A DNA stretch of 64,000 nucleotides from Methylovirgula sp. 4M-Z18 (GTDB lineage Bacteria; Pseudomonadota; Alphaproteobacteria; Rhizobiales; Beijerinckiaceae). The position numbers and the translations under genes are program-made. The notes below the pieces were generated by a model, which was given only the letters and a program-made list of their open reading frames with translations, ran no database searches and was not told the DNA's origin. The stretch spans positions 3,882,874-3,946,873 of the forward strand of contig NZ_CP149574.1 of the NCBI RefSeq assembly GCF_037890675.1, in the 5' to 3' direction. Below, piece by piece: positions 17,573 to 26,558 of the stretch; position 1 is the first letter of the stretch, and each line of letters begins with the position of its first letter.

Positions 17573-19014
17573 TGATGCGCACATTGTTTCTTCAAGCTCC
17601 GTCTTTCGAGGGTTTCGACGGGGGAGCTGGGTCCCGCTACCAGGCGCGCCGCGAGATTGGGTCGTTCTGGTATCCGACGTGGCTCGCCCAGCCGGCGGCC
17701 CTGGTGGAAAACAGTAAACTTGTCGACGCACCGCCCCATCGCACGCCCTTGTCGCAGATCACAGGCATGGCCCGCGACTTTGACCTTGCGGTGCTGCACA
17801 CATCGACGCCTTCGTTCAAATCGGACGTGAAGACCATCGATGCGTTGAAGGCCGCCAATCCCAATCTCAAAATTGGCTTGATCGGCGCGAAAGTCGCGGT
17901 CGATGCGGCCGGTAGCCTGGCCGCCGCGCCGAATGTCGATTTTGTCGCTCGAAACGAATTTGATTTCACGATCAAGGATGTTGCTGACGGAATTGACTGG
18001 CAGGCGATCCGCGGACTTTCCTATCGCAAGTCTTCCGGAGAGATTGTCCATAATTTGGACAGGCCGATGATCGAGCAGATGGATTCTCTGCCGTTCGTCA
18101 CGCCGATCTATAAGCGCGATTTGACGATCCGCAATTATTTCATCGGCTATCTGAAACACCCCTATATCTCCCTTTATACGGGACGCGGCTGTAAGTCGCG
18201 CTGCACCTTCTGCCTGTGGCCGCAGACTGTCGGAGGCCATCGCTATCGCACGCGCAGCGTCGGACATGTTCTCGACGAAATCGCCTGGGCCCAGAAGGCC
18301 TTTCCGGAGGTCAAGGAATTCTTCTTCGACGACGATACATTCACCGATGACCTGCCGCGCGCCATGGAAATTGCGAAGGGCCTTGGCAAGCTCGGCGTCA
18401 CCTGGTCTTGCAACGCGAAGGCGAATGTGCCGCGCGAAGCGCTGAAAGTGATGCGCGACAGTGGTCTGCGCTTGCTTCTCGTTGGATACGAGTCGGGTAA
18501 TCAGCAAGTCCTGCACAACATCAAGAAGGGCATGCGGATCGACGTCGCCGAGAATTTCACCAAAAATTGCCATGAGCTTGGCATCACCATTCACGGCACT
18601 TTCATCATGGGACTGCCCGGTGAAACCAAGCAGACGATTGAGGAAACAATCGAATTCGCCAAGAGGATCAACCCGCACACGATTCAAGTGTCGCTCGCCG
18701 CACCCTATCCCGGCACTTTCCTCTATAGACAGGCCATCGAAAACGGTTGGCTCGACGATGCCAATGCGGAGCTTGTCGACGACCATGGCGTGCAGATTGC
18801 GCCGCTGCATTATCCAGGCCTGAGCCACAGCGAGATCTTCGATTCGGTTGAGACGTTCTACCGGCAGTTTTATTTCCGCTCCGGCAAGATCGCGTCGATC
18901 GTCGGCGAGATGGTGCGCAGCCCGGCCATGATGAAGCGGCGGTTGCGCGAAGGTGTGGAATTCTTCCATTTCCTGCGCGAGCGGCGTGAAACATCGCGGG
19001 AAATAGCCTCCTGA
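17569..19014 (+). CDS. hpnJ: Hopanoid radical SAM protein HpnJ
   Basis: B12-binding-domain radical SAM enzyme of 481 residues. In bacteria making cyclitol-ether hopanoids, HpnJ is needed to convert the glucosamine-bearing intermediate into the contracted cyclitol ring. The cluster cysteines are C208-xxx-C212-xx-C215 (GRGCKSRCTFCLW). A cobalamin-binding-like alpha/beta domain fills residues 1-150. The C terminus is long and helical. The start lies at ATG 17569, overlapping the hpnI stop (ATGA); two more ATGs follow at once. hpnK begins inside its stop codon. Confidence 0.93.
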   Translation: MMMRTLFLQAPSFEGFDGGAGSRYQARREIGSFWYPTWLAQPAALVENSKLVDAPPHRTPLSQITGMARDFDLAVLHTSTPSFKSDVKTIDALKAANPNLKIGLIGAKVAVDAAGSLAAAPNVDFVARNEFDFTIKDVADGIDWQAIRGLSYRKSSGEIVHNLDRPMIEQMDSLPFVTPIYKRDLTIRNYFIGYLKHPYISLYTGRGCKSRCTFCLWPQTVGGHRYRTRSVGHVLDEIAWAQKAFPEVKEFFFDDDTFTDDLPRAMEIAKGLGKLGVTWSCNAKANVPREALKVMRDSGLRLLLVGYESGNQQVLHNIKKGMRIDVAENFTKNCHELGITIHGTFIMGLPGETKQTIEETIEFAKRINPHTIQVSLAAPYPGTFLYRQAIENGWLDDANAELVDDHGVQIAPLHYPGLSHSEIFDSVETFYRQFYFRSGKIASIVGEMVRSPAMMKRRLREGVEFFHFLRERRETSREIAS

Positions 19015-19850
19015 ACGCAGTCATTGTCACCGCCGACGATTTTGGCCTGTCGCGTGAAGTCAATGCGGCGGTGGAAGCCGCCCATCGCAATGGCATTCTG
19101 ACATGTGCCAGCCTGATGGTGAGCGGCAACGCTGCCGCCGACGCCGTCGCCATCGCGCGCGCCACGCCAAGTCTCAAGGTTGGCCTTCATCTCGTCCTCG
19201 TCGAGGATGTGCCGACGCTTCCCATAGACGCCATTCCTGATCTCGTCGACAAATCGGGCCACTTTCGCCGCGACCTTGTGCGCGCCGGCACCGAAATGTT
19301 CGTGTGGCCCAAAGTCCGGCGGCAGCTTGCCGCGGAGATCACCGCCCAGTTTGAAGCATTCAAGGCCACAGGCCTTTTGCTCGATCACGTGAATGCCCAT
19401 AAGCACTACCATCTGCACCCAACCATCGCCTCGCTCATCCTTTCAATTGGCGCGCGATATGGGATGCGCGCGCTCAGAGTGCCGTCCGAACCGATCGCAC
19501 TCATCCGGTCGATTGAACCGACGAAGGTGACGATGGCGCAAACGGCGGTCGCCTTCTGGAGCCGCTTTCTGCGCATGCGCGCGCGGCGCAAGGGACTGAT
19601 CGTCCCTGACCAAGTCTTCGGACTGGCGTGGTCGGGTGCGATGACCGGACAGCGGATCCGCGAGGTCCTTGCACGCCTGCCGCAGGGCATCAGCGAGATC
19701 TACACGCATCCCGCAACCGCCGGCGGCTTTGCGGGCCAGGCAGCGGGATACCGCTACGTCGACGAATTGCTCGGATTGACCGCGTCCGACACGCTCGAGC
19801 TGGTCAAGAGACGCCGGCTGCGTCTCTGCAGCTTCAGCGATCTTGGCTGA
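19011..19850 (+). CDS. hpnK: Hopanoid deacetylase HpnK (YdjC family), apparent CTG start
   Basis: YdjC-like carbohydrate deacetylase of 279 residues. HpnK removes the acetyl group from the N-acetylglucosaminyl hopanoid made by HpnI. The family N terminus is present (NAVIVTADDFGLSREVNAAV, with the metal-binding DD), then DHVNAHKHYHLHP with clustered histidines, and a helical C terminus. No ATG, GTG or TTG lies in frame before the catalytic DD; the first is GTG at 19071, which would delete it. A CTG at 19011 forms CTGA with the hpnJ stop, mimicking the ATGA overlaps of this operon, with GGGA upstream. I take this CTG as the start. Confidence 0.85.
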   Translation: MNAVIVTADDFGLSREVNAAVEAAHRNGILTCASLMVSGNAAADAVAIARATPSLKVGLHLVLVEDVPTLPIDAIPDLVDKSGHFRRDLVRAGTEMFVWPKVRRQLAAEITAQFEAFKATGLLLDHVNAHKHYHLHPTIASLILSIGARYGMRALRVPSEPIALIRSIEPTKVTMAQTAVAFWSRFLRMRARRKGLIVPDQVFGLAWSGAMTGQRIREVLARLPQGISEIYTHPATAGGFAGQAAGYRYVDELLGLTASDTLELVKRRRLRLCSFSDLG

Positions 19851-20137
19851 AGCCCTCTTCGCTCGTTTCCAACTCACTTCGGATCGCGGCAACGTCAAAT
19901 ATCTTAAATTCCTTCTTATCATATTGATATAATTTGACTATTCTCTCTATCAGTTCGTTCCCAATTTTGGTTCACAGGGAAACCGGTCTCATCCGCGAAA
20001 GGCGGGAAACGTTGCGGCACGCGACACGCGTGCAAGCACGCCGTCACGCGAACTCTTTGGCTCAGAACCGTCCTAATTGATCGCGGTGACACCGCCGAAG
20101 TAAATGTTCACTATATGTTCTAGATCAAAATTTGTCA

Positions 20138-20145
20138 AATCGAAA
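20138..20145. repeat. Left 8-bp target site duplication of the IS1595-family element
   Basis: AATCGAAA precedes the left inverted repeat. GATCGAAA follows the right one (22211-22218): 7 of 8 bases agree. IS1595-family elements typically duplicate 8 bp. Confidence 0.7.
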
Positions 20146-20168
20146 GGGTATTACGCACTTGACAAATC
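20146..20168 (+). repeat. Left terminal inverted repeat
   Basis: The 23-bp end begins GGGTATTACGCAC and pairs with 22188-22210 in inverted orientation, with three mismatches. Confidence 0.75.
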
Positions 20169-20206
20169 TAGAACCAAATAAGAACAAGAGTCGGCAGACT
20201 GGCGAC

Positions 20207-20971
20207 TCAAACTTTACGACGGATGCCCTCTTCGCGGATTGCTTTCGCAATAAGGGCAATTTGCGTTTGAGTCAAAAGGCTAGTCTGCAGCAAATCGATA
20301 TCCTGAATATCCTGATTGGGAAGGGGCCACAGCTGCGCGAGTCTGGTTCCTGTATATCCCTGAAACATATGGGGGACACGGGTAAGGACTTGGATACAAA
20401 GTCTCCCAAGCAAGAATGTAACTACGAGATTCTTGACTATCTCGGTGGAACCATCAGCTTTTGATAGCTGTCCTCTAAACGCGTCGGAAGAATAAAATTG
20501 TCCCAGTTCTACGGGAACGTCGCCTCTTGCCAGCAAGATTAGCCAATACGGTGGCGGCTCTCCTGTAAGTCTTAAACAGTCTCTTTCCTGTTGGCTAACG
20601 GCATATAAATCAACTGAAACGGATAGCGACGCAACCATCACCATGTGGGCAATGCGCGCAGCCAATATTCTTTGATCCTCGACGGCAATTTTGGTCGACC
20701 CACAAATTAGAGGTTTCAGCACCGGGTACGATTTCTCTTCTAGCAATCTCATCCAACCGGCATTGCAATTATTACACACGCGTCTCAGTTGTTTTGACCA
20801 AACATTCCCGGATCTGGTCCTTATCGTTCTTTCGGTCTCCGGCAATTGTTCTATGATTAAATGCGTTCCAAATTGCCCATCCAGAAGTGTTAGAAGGCGT
20901 TTTCCGAAGATATGCTGCTTCGTCATCCCAAAGCCGCCGCAGAAGGCGCATTTTCCCGGAGGTTTGACCAT
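20207..20971 (-). CDS. HNH/treble-clef zinc protein, transposon passenger
   Basis: The product has 254 residues. The N-terminal metal-binding module reads KCAFCGG, then MTKQHIFGKRL, then VCNNCNAGWM: two CxxC pairs flanking a KQHI histidine motif, the layout of HNH/treble-clef nucleases and their inactive relatives. The remaining 170 residues are unrecognised, with a hydrophobic segment ILAARIAHMVMVASLSVSV. It lies between the inverted repeats of the IS1595-family element, in the same direction as the transposase. Unlike the transposase, its frame is intact. The start at 20971 is tentative because upstream sequence has no clear ribosome site. Its role is unknown; defence or transposition accessory are both possible. 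Confidence 0.65.
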   Translation of the reverse strand: MVKPPGKCAFCGGFGMTKQHIFGKRLLTLLDGQFGTHLIIEQLPETERTIRTRSGNVWSKQLRRVCNNCNAGWMRLLEEKSYPVLKPLICGSTKIAVEDQRILAARIAHMVMVASLSVSVDLYAVSQQERDCLRLTGEPPPYWLILLARGDVPVELGQFYSSDAFRGQLSKADGSTEIVKNLVVTFLLGRLCIQVLTRVPHMFQGYTGTRLAQLWPLPNQDIQDIDLLQTSLLTQTQIALIAKAIREEGIRRKV

Positions 20972-21164
20972 GGTCAGCAAGACACCTGTCGTTGAAGAAT
21001 TAACCGATGTGGAAATTACGCAGCGCATGAACAATGCACTGCGTCGCGCCCTAACCACGCCGCCATCGCCGACAAAAGAACTCGTCGGGAAAACAAATCG
21101 TGCGCAAAAGAAGGGAAGGAGTCGAGTCAAAACAGCAACTCGATCATCTCCAAAATCGCCCTGA
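20970..21164 (+). CDS. Possible small basic protein inside the transposon
   Basis: The product would have 64 residues. The ATG at 20970 has GGAGG 6 bases upstream. The sequence starts MVSKTPVVEELTDVEITQRM and ends in a lysine/arginine/serine-rich tail (KKGRSRVKTATRSSPKSP). It is divergent from the HNH gene and the two ATGs share the CCATGG sequence. The apparent ribosome site also encodes Pro-Pro of the other gene on the opposite strand, so it may be coincidental. The protein-like composition favours a real gene. No family is recognised. Confidence 0.4.
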   Translation: MVSKTPVVEELTDVEITQRMNNALRRALTTPPSPTKELVGKTNRAQKKGRSRVKTATRSSPKSP

Positions 21165-21199
21165 TTTTGGCTCTGTTGCGTTTGAACCGCGCCTTGCGA

Positions 21200-22148
21200 T
21201 TACGCAGTACGAGGTTGCCTGTATGTGAGGCGCTTGCCTTCGATACCCTTGATCGCGGCGCGTGCGCTCCGTGCCGTCAATGCCGAGTTTCATACGGTTT
21301 GAATAACGGTTTGAATAGCGGAAATCGAATTCGTTCAGATACGCCTGCAAGTGCGCATCGCCTCAGTGCTGATAGACGCCGGTCATGCCACGTTTGAAAA
21401 TACCGAAAAAAACCTTCGACCGTGTTTGTTGTTGTCTCGCCGCAGGCATATTCGCCATCGCCGTGGTTCACGGCCCTATGCTCTTCAAACTTCTCGCCAA
21501 TCTGCTTATAGTGCTGCGCTTCGTCCGTGTTCAACGTGCTATCGAGAACGACATGCGCGCCGATGACGGTCTTTAGCGTCTGGATGGTCAAGTCTTCCAC
21601 TTTGACCGAGACGGCGCGGCCATCGCGCTCAACCATCGTCAGAACCTTGCGCTTCGTCGCCGTCCCGCGCTTGCCCTGCCAGCCCTTACCGCTGACGAAC
21701 CTCTGTTCCGGCTTGCCTATGAAAGTCTCGTCAATCTCAACCGTCTTGTCCTTGCCACCCAGTGGCTCCGGATCGCGGTCCGCCATAGCTTCGCGAACGC
21801 GGTGAGCCATGAACCAGGCTGTGCGGTAGGAACCGAGGCCAAGCGAGCGCATGAGTTGATGGGCAGACACGCCTTTCTTGCTGGACGCCATCAAACGGAA
21901 CGCCAGCGCCCACTTGTGAAGCGGGACATTGCTGCTTTCCATGACGGAGCCGACGGTCACTGAGAACTGTTCGTCGCAAGCGCGGCTTTATAAAGGCCCG
22001 GACGATGAGCCGTGCCCTTGAGCGCCGTAGCCTCGTTTACAACGCAGCAGTGCGCGCATACGGGGCCGTTTGGCCAACGCATCGCCTCGAAATACTTACG
22101 GGCGGCGTCTTCGTTGGAGAAAATCGGGTTGGTGAGATCGACGGACAT
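21200..22148 (-). pseudogene. ISXO2-like (IS1595 family) transposase, degenerate
   Basis: The reading frame begins MSVDLTNPIFSNEDAARKYF with a zinc-ribbon start (WPNGPVCAHC). A lost T near 21986 breaks the second knuckle (LYK-CRACDEQFSV restored if replaced). The DDE-type core follows (TVEIDETFIGK; HVVLDSTLNTDEAQHY; NTVEGFF). A seventh A in the run at 21406-21412 shifts the frame. Then a TGA replaces the Cys codon of the expected QHCGEAHLQAYLNEFDFRY (21363-21365). A 12-bp tandem duplication at 21294-21317 repeats YSNR. A further two-base loss near 21255 precedes the family ending KRLTYRQPRTA (stop at 21200). It cannot be functional. Confidence 0.88.
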
Positions 22149-22187
22149 TGCGGCTCCTATGTTCCGAACAATAGCGGAACATCCGTC

Positions 22188-22210
22188 GGTTTGTCAGGTG
22201 CATAATACCC
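22188..22210 (-). repeat. Right terminal inverted repeat
   Basis: Read on the minus strand it begins GGGTATTATGCAC and matches the left end at 20 of 23 positions. The 8-bp duplicate GATCGAAA follows at 22211-22218. Confidence 0.75.
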
Positions 22211-22267
22211 GATCGAAAGAATAGGCAACAACTCTATGCTCCGTCAGATTTACAGCCCCCCTGCCGA

Positions 22268-24856
22268 TCACTTCTCCTCGTTGGCGGGCTCAATTTGGCG
22301 TGGCGGTCCCATGAGAATTGGCTGAAAGAAGACCGCGGCTGCCAAAGTGCTGACCAGAGACAGCGCGAGCAGCTCGCCCATGCTCGATGTGCCCGGGTGA
22401 TGCGAGAACCATAGGCTGCCAAAAGCCGAGGCGGTCGTCGCGGCGCTGAACAGCACCGCGCGCGTCAAGCTGGAGGCCAGAAGATTGCGTTCGCCGGAAC
22501 GCCAGGCCATGACAAAATAGACCTTGAAGGCGACGCCGACGCCGAGCAGCAGCGGCAAGGCGATGATATTGGCGAAGTTGAGAGGAAGGTCGAGCAGCGC
22601 GGTCAGCTCCAGCGTGACAACTCCGGCGAGCAGCAGCGGGATCAAAGTCAGGAGGACATCGGCTATGCGCTTCAGCACGACCAACAAGAGGATCGTGATA
22701 CTGAGCAGCGCAAAAGCGCCGGCTTTGAAAAACGCATTGACGACGGTTTCGCTCGCATCCTGGATCGTGACCGGATATCCCGTCGCGTCGGGCGCAACGG
22801 CGCGAACGGCATTGGCGAATTGCCGCAAGACAAGATTGTCGTTGGTATCGCCCCGTGCGAACACTTCAATCGCCGCCTTTCCGTCCGCTGTGGTCCAATC
22901 GCCTCGCAAATCGGACGGCAGGTTTTCCAGCGTCACCGGCGCAGCCTGAAGGCTTTCGTGCAGCCGCGACAACATGTTCGGAAAACCAGCAAATAAGGCT
23001 TGCTGCGCCGCGGCGCGCTGAGCCGTGGTCCCATCTGCGAGCCGGGTGAGGAGGTCGGTCAATCGCGCGACCGATTGATCCTGTTGGCCGAAATCCGAGA
23101 GTGCCGCGGTGGCTTGGTGGAGCGCAGCCGCCACCTCGGCATCCGGCGCCGCGTCGGTCGGTGGCGCGTCGCTCAAGGCAGGCTCGAGTCCGGCTTTGGC
23201 CTCTGCGATCGCATCGAGCTTCTCTTTTTGGTCTTTTGGAACGAACGAAGCGAGCGTGACCGTTCGCTCGACTTCCGGCAATTGATTAAGCTCGCGCGCA
23301 GTGTCCTCGGCCGCTTGCAGTGATGGACGCAAGATATGAATTGTGGCCGGGCTCGTGTCGGGATCTCGGGTCAAGTCGATGAAGGTCGAGACGGATTCGA
23401 CTTTGGCACTGCGCAGATGAATGGGATTGAAATCGAAGCGCACATGCCACAACAACGGAAGCCCCAACGCGACGGCGAGCAGCGTAATGGCCAAAATCGG
23501 GTAACGGTAGCGGGCGGTGAACCGATCGACGGGGGCAAGAAACAGGAAGCCGACGGGCTCTGCTTCGCCACGCGGTCGCAAGATCCGCATGCAAGCTGGC
23601 AGCACCGTAATGCTGGTGACCAAAGCGACGATCATGCCGGTGCCCGCGATCAGGCCGAGTTCTGACAGGCCGCGATAGGACGTCGGCAAAAACGAATAAA
23701 ATCCAGCCGCCACTGCGGCTGCAGCAAGCGTCAGAGGCCGGCCGGCCTTGAGGGCGGTTTGATCGAGCGCGATCGAGAGATCGTCACTTTGGTGCCGCTC
23801 ATCCCGATAGCGCACGCTGAACTGAATGCCAAAATCCACGCCGAGTCCCACGAAGAGGACGGCGAAAGCCACCGAGATCAGATTGAAAGTGCCGACCATC
23901 AAGAGGCCGAGCGCGGCGGTGATCGCCAGTCCGACGACGAGACTGACGAGAACCGCCAGAATGATACGGGCCGACCGCAAAGCCAGCCAGAGGATGATGA
24001 GAATGGCAAGGCCCGTCAGAATGCCGTTCAGGCCCGCCCCTTCCGCCAGGGTGCTGAATTCTTGATCGGCCATGGGGACATCACCGGTCAAGCGCACGCG
24101 TATGCCGTTTTCGGGCGTGAGTTTGAGCTCTTTCGCCGCCGATCGGATGGCTTCGTCCGCCAGATGACCAGGTTGAAGATCGGTGAAATCGAGAACCGGA
24201 CGCACGAGCAGCAACCGACGCGTGCCGCGCTTATCCGCCGGGCCGCCGAGGCGGTTCCAGTCGAGTCCCATGGCCTTGCCGGCCAAGACGCCATCGAGCG
24301 TGTCCGAAATGGCGCCGATGGCGTTCTTATCGAGGGCGTCTGGCGGGGTTTGGCCTGACGCCAAACCATTGCCGAGGCCCGTGAGCACGTGCGCCAGGCC
24401 TTCGACGCTGGGGTCGGCGGCAAGGCCCCCGAGAAACGGCGCGAGCCCTTCGAGCTGGCCGGTGACATGGCGGACGTCGTCGGTTGGCAGGTACAGGAGG
24501 CCGTTTTGCGCGAAGAAAGACCCGGTCCCGGTCTGACGGACCAGTTGGATGGCGTTCGGCATCGTTTCCAATTTATGCGCCAAAGAGTTCGCCGCCGCGT
24601 CGGCCTGGTCGGGCGATTGCGCGTCGACCACCACGACAACATCGGCGATCAAATTGGGAAAGGCCGCATTAAAGGCGGCTTCATAGCGGCGCCAGGCGAC
24701 ATCGGGCGAAATCAGGTCGCTCGAATTGGTGTTGATGGCGAAATGCGCTGCCGCGTAGATCGATGCCCCGGCACCAAGAAGCACTGCCAATAGGACCGTG
24801 AGATAGGCGCGCCGCGTGCACGCCTGAACAATACGAAGAACGAAAACCTCAACCAA
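22268..24856 (-). CDS. hpnN: Hopanoid transporter HpnN (RND/MMPL family)
   Basis: Large inner-membrane RND-type protein that carries hopanoids towards the outer membrane. It has 862 residues and a duplicated layout. Helix 1 (YLTVLLAVLLGAGASIYAAA) is followed by a long periplasmic domain (SSDLISPDVAWRRYEAAFNAAFPN). A five-helix bundle comes next, including FAVLFVGLGVDFGIQFSVRYRDE, then a second periplasmic domain and a second bundle (NIIALPLLLGVGVAFKVYFVMAWR). I choose TTG 24856 because GGAG lies 8 bases upstream. A GTG at 24895 is also in frame. It stands alone, with no overlap with other hpn genes. Confidence 0.93.
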   Translation of the reverse strand: MVEVFVLRIVQACTRRAYLTVLLAVLLGAGASIYAAAHFAINTNSSDLISPDVAWRRYEAAFNAAFPNLIADVVVVVDAQSPDQADAAANSLAHKLETMPNAIQLVRQTGTGSFFAQNGLLYLPTDDVRHVTGQLEGLAPFLGGLAADPSVEGLAHVLTGLGNGLASGQTPPDALDKNAIGAISDTLDGVLAGKAMGLDWNRLGGPADKRGTRRLLLVRPVLDFTDLQPGHLADEAIRSAAKELKLTPENGIRVRLTGDVPMADQEFSTLAEGAGLNGILTGLAILIILWLALRSARIILAVLVSLVVGLAITAALGLLMVGTFNLISVAFAVLFVGLGVDFGIQFSVRYRDERHQSDDLSIALDQTALKAGRPLTLAAAAVAAGFYSFLPTSYRGLSELGLIAGTGMIVALVTSITVLPACMRILRPRGEAEPVGFLFLAPVDRFTARYRYPILAITLLAVALGLPLLWHVRFDFNPIHLRSAKVESVSTFIDLTRDPDTSPATIHILRPSLQAAEDTARELNQLPEVERTVTLASFVPKDQKEKLDAIAEAKAGLEPALSDAPPTDAAPDAEVAAALHQATAALSDFGQQDQSVARLTDLLTRLADGTTAQRAAAQQALFAGFPNMLSRLHESLQAAPVTLENLPSDLRGDWTTADGKAAIEVFARGDTNDNLVLRQFANAVRAVAPDATGYPVTIQDASETVVNAFFKAGAFALLSITILLLVVLKRIADVLLTLIPLLLAGVVTLELTALLDLPLNFANIIALPLLLGVGVAFKVYFVMAWRSGERNLLASSLTRAVLFSAATTASAFGSLWFSHHPGTSSMGELLALSLVSTLAAAVFFQPILMGPPRQIEPANEEK

Positions 24857-24906
24857 TGTGTTTGCTCCCGACGCCGGCGCTTCGCGTAATATCACCTCTT
24901 ATGCCA

Positions 24907-25014
24907 AAGGTCGCGAGAAGCGACCTTGGGACCGCTCTTCATTTTTCGCTCTCGGCCTTGAAAAAGGCGAAAAATGAAGAAAGGAACCAACGGTCATTCT
25001 TCGTGACCGTTGGT
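24907..25014. repeat. Three consecutive hairpins upstream of hpnN
   Basis: Three inverted repeats lie end to end. The first is AAGGTCGC-GAGAA-GCGACCTT (24907-24927). The second has 14-bp perfect arms TCTTCATTTTTCGC (24936-24949) and their complement (24967-24980) around 17 bases. The third is ACCAACGGTCA-TTCTTCG-TGACCGTTGGT (24986-25014). They begin 50 bases upstream of the hpnN start. They may be a palindromic repeat family or a transcription/RNA element; nothing else in the window repeats them. Confidence 0.7.
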
Positions 25015-25587
25015 ATTAATGCCAGGAGCGTAGCGACAATTTGACTATATGGTCCATATTTCTATAATAAAAATGATAGCAGCATCAAAGACGTTGCGCG
25101 CGTAGCCATCAAATTGCAGCGCTATGTTTCGGTATTGCTTGGACCCGTTTGAGAAGCGTTTCGCGTTGTTGCTTCGGTTGTGGAGGATCCGGCTGTCGTT
25201 TCCCTGAACTCGAGCTGATTGACGTCTACGTCGCGCCAGCGCGCCAACCTATGGCGTGAAGACGCAGGAGTCCAAGATGTTTGCAGAACAACGCTCCGCC
25301 AAGGCAACACCGGTCATAGAGTTGGCCCGCAGAATTCGCATAGCTTGTTCGTGCGTATCAAGTTATGCGCCCCAAAATGGGCAAATTAAATTGATCAATT
25401 TCATGCCTTTTTTGGGCCTCATAGATCGATCGGCAACGTTTCGGTGACCGAAGCAGAACAAAACTATGGCCGTCGCCCTTGAGACGATGGTAGGTGAGAC
25501 ATAAGATTTGGGTGACCCAGCCTTCAACCGTCGGGGGGTGGTTCAGGTCATATCTTGACGGGTGATGGTGAAGACAGGCTGCCATTG
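25015..25587. other. Non-coding stretch before ispH
   Basis: About 570 bases between the triple hairpin and ispH. Short open frames are present on both strands, but none shows a recognisable family or a good ribosome site. It may hold the ispH promoter and decayed coding sequence. Confidence 0.4.
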
Positions 25588-26514
25588 ATGAAGGTTATTC
25601 TTGCTACACCTCGCGGGTTTTGCGCTGGCGTCATCCGGGCGATCGAGATTGTCGAGCTCGCCCTGAAGAAACACGGCGCTCCTGTCTATGTGCGCCATGA
25701 GATCGTTCATAATCGCCATGTGGTTGAAAGCCTAAAGGCCAAAGGCGCGCGTTTCGTCGGCACGCTGGATGAAATTCCGGCAGGCGCGATTACGATCTTC
25801 AGCGCGCACGGGGTTGCACAGGCAGTCGAGGATGAGGCGCGCAGCCGAGGCCTGCCTTTTCTTGACGCCACTTGTCCTTTGGTGGCGAAAGTTCACAATC
25901 AAGGGCGGCGCTATCGTGCGCAGGGGCGAGAAATCGTCCTGATTGGCCACGCCGGTCATCCCGAAGTGGAAGGGACGCTCGGCCGTATCGAAGGAAAAGT
26001 CCATCTGATCCAAACGGTTGCGGATGTGGCAAAACTCGCCTTGCCCGACGACACGCCGCTCGCCTATGTCACCCAGACGACATTGAGCCTTGACGATACG
26101 CGGGCGATCATCACGGCGCTGGAGCGACGTTTCAGCGACGTGGTCGGACCCGATACGCGCGACATTTGTTATGCCACGCAGAATCGGCAAGGCGCGGTGC
26201 GGGAACTGGCGCAAAACGTCGATATGATTCTGGTTGTTGGCTCCAACAACAGCTCGAATTCCAATCGCTTGCGGGAAATCGGCGAGGAATCCGGCGTTCC
26301 AAGCTATCTCATCGCAGACGAAACCAAGATCGATCCTGTTTGGCTTCGTGGTGTCGGGACAATCGGCCTGACCGCTGGTGCGTCCGCGCCGGAAGTGCTG
26401 ATCGAACGGGTGATCGATCGCCTTGCCGAGTGGCACGCGGTGGACGTCTCCACCATGGCGGGCCGCGAGGAGAATATTCATTTCAGATTGCCGGCAGAAC
26501 TCGTCGAAAGCTAA
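25588..26514 (+). CDS. ispH: 4-hydroxy-3-methylbut-2-enyl diphosphate reductase
   Basis: Last enzyme of the MEP pathway, a [4Fe-4S] protein making IPP and DMAPP. It has 308 residues. The three cluster cysteines are C12 (RGFCAGV), about C96 (DATCPLV) and about C193 ([10 protein letters not shown]). HEIVHN and [10 protein letters not shown] supply the substrate-binding histidines, and the NSSNSNRL loop is present. The start at ATG 25588 (MKVILATP) matches the family N terminus; an earlier TTG at 25555 adds unrelated residues. It is 44 bases upstream of hpnH, as in other hopanoid loci, suggesting a copy devoted to hopanoid supply. Confidence 0.96.
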   Translation: MKVILATPRGFCAGVIRAIEIVELALKKHGAPVYVRHEIVHNRHVVESLKAKGARFVGTLDEIPAGAITIFSAHGVAQAVEDEARSRGLPFLDATCPLVAKVHNQGRRYRAQGREIVLIGHAGHPEVEGTLGRIEGKVHLIQTVADVAKLALPDDTPLAYVTQTTLSLDDTRAIITALERRFSDVVGPDTRDICYATQNRQGAVRELAQNVDMILVVGSNNSSNSNRLREIGEESGVPSYLIADETKIDPVWLRGVGTIGLTAGASAPEVLIERVIDRLAEWHAVDVSTMAGREENIHFRLPAELVES

Positions 26515-26558
26515 TTCGCTACATGCCGCGGTCTTTGAATCGTAAAGGTTGATATCGG

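Larger units (their letters stand above)
20146..22210 (-). mobile_element. IS1595-family (ISXO2-like) transposon with HNH-type passenger gene
   Basis: The element is 2065 bp. The left end starts GGGTATTACGCACTTGACAA (20146 on). The right end read inward is GGGTATTATGCACCTGACAA (complement of 22191-22210). The two 23-bp ends agree at 20 positions, and the flanks show a near-perfect 8-bp duplication. Inside are a degenerate ISXO2-like transposase gene near the right end, an HNH-like gene near the left end, and a possible 64-residue plus-strand gene between them. It is inserted between hpnK and hpnN. Some IS1595 subgroups are known to carry passenger genes, which this layout fits. Confidence 0.82.

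Noticed and set aside
17473-18969. Open frame of about 498 codons antisense to hpnJ
   Set aside because: It mirrors the hpnJ codons and has no family features; hpnJ has intact radical SAM cysteines.
20132-20464. Plus-strand frame of 110 codons at the left end of the transposon
   Set aside because: It crosses the inverted-repeat boundary and is antisense to the HNH-like gene; no ribosome site.
20207-21164. HNH-like gene plus small protein as a new defence system
   Set aside because: They lie inside a transposon, no toxin/antitoxin or restriction motif is visible, and the small gene is itself uncertain; passenger gene is the simpler reading.
21165-21190. GGCTCTGTTGCGTTTGA near 21174 as a possible IS end
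   Set aside because: No inverted partner was found at the other side of the transposase, whereas 20146 and 22210 form a well-matched pair with a target duplication.
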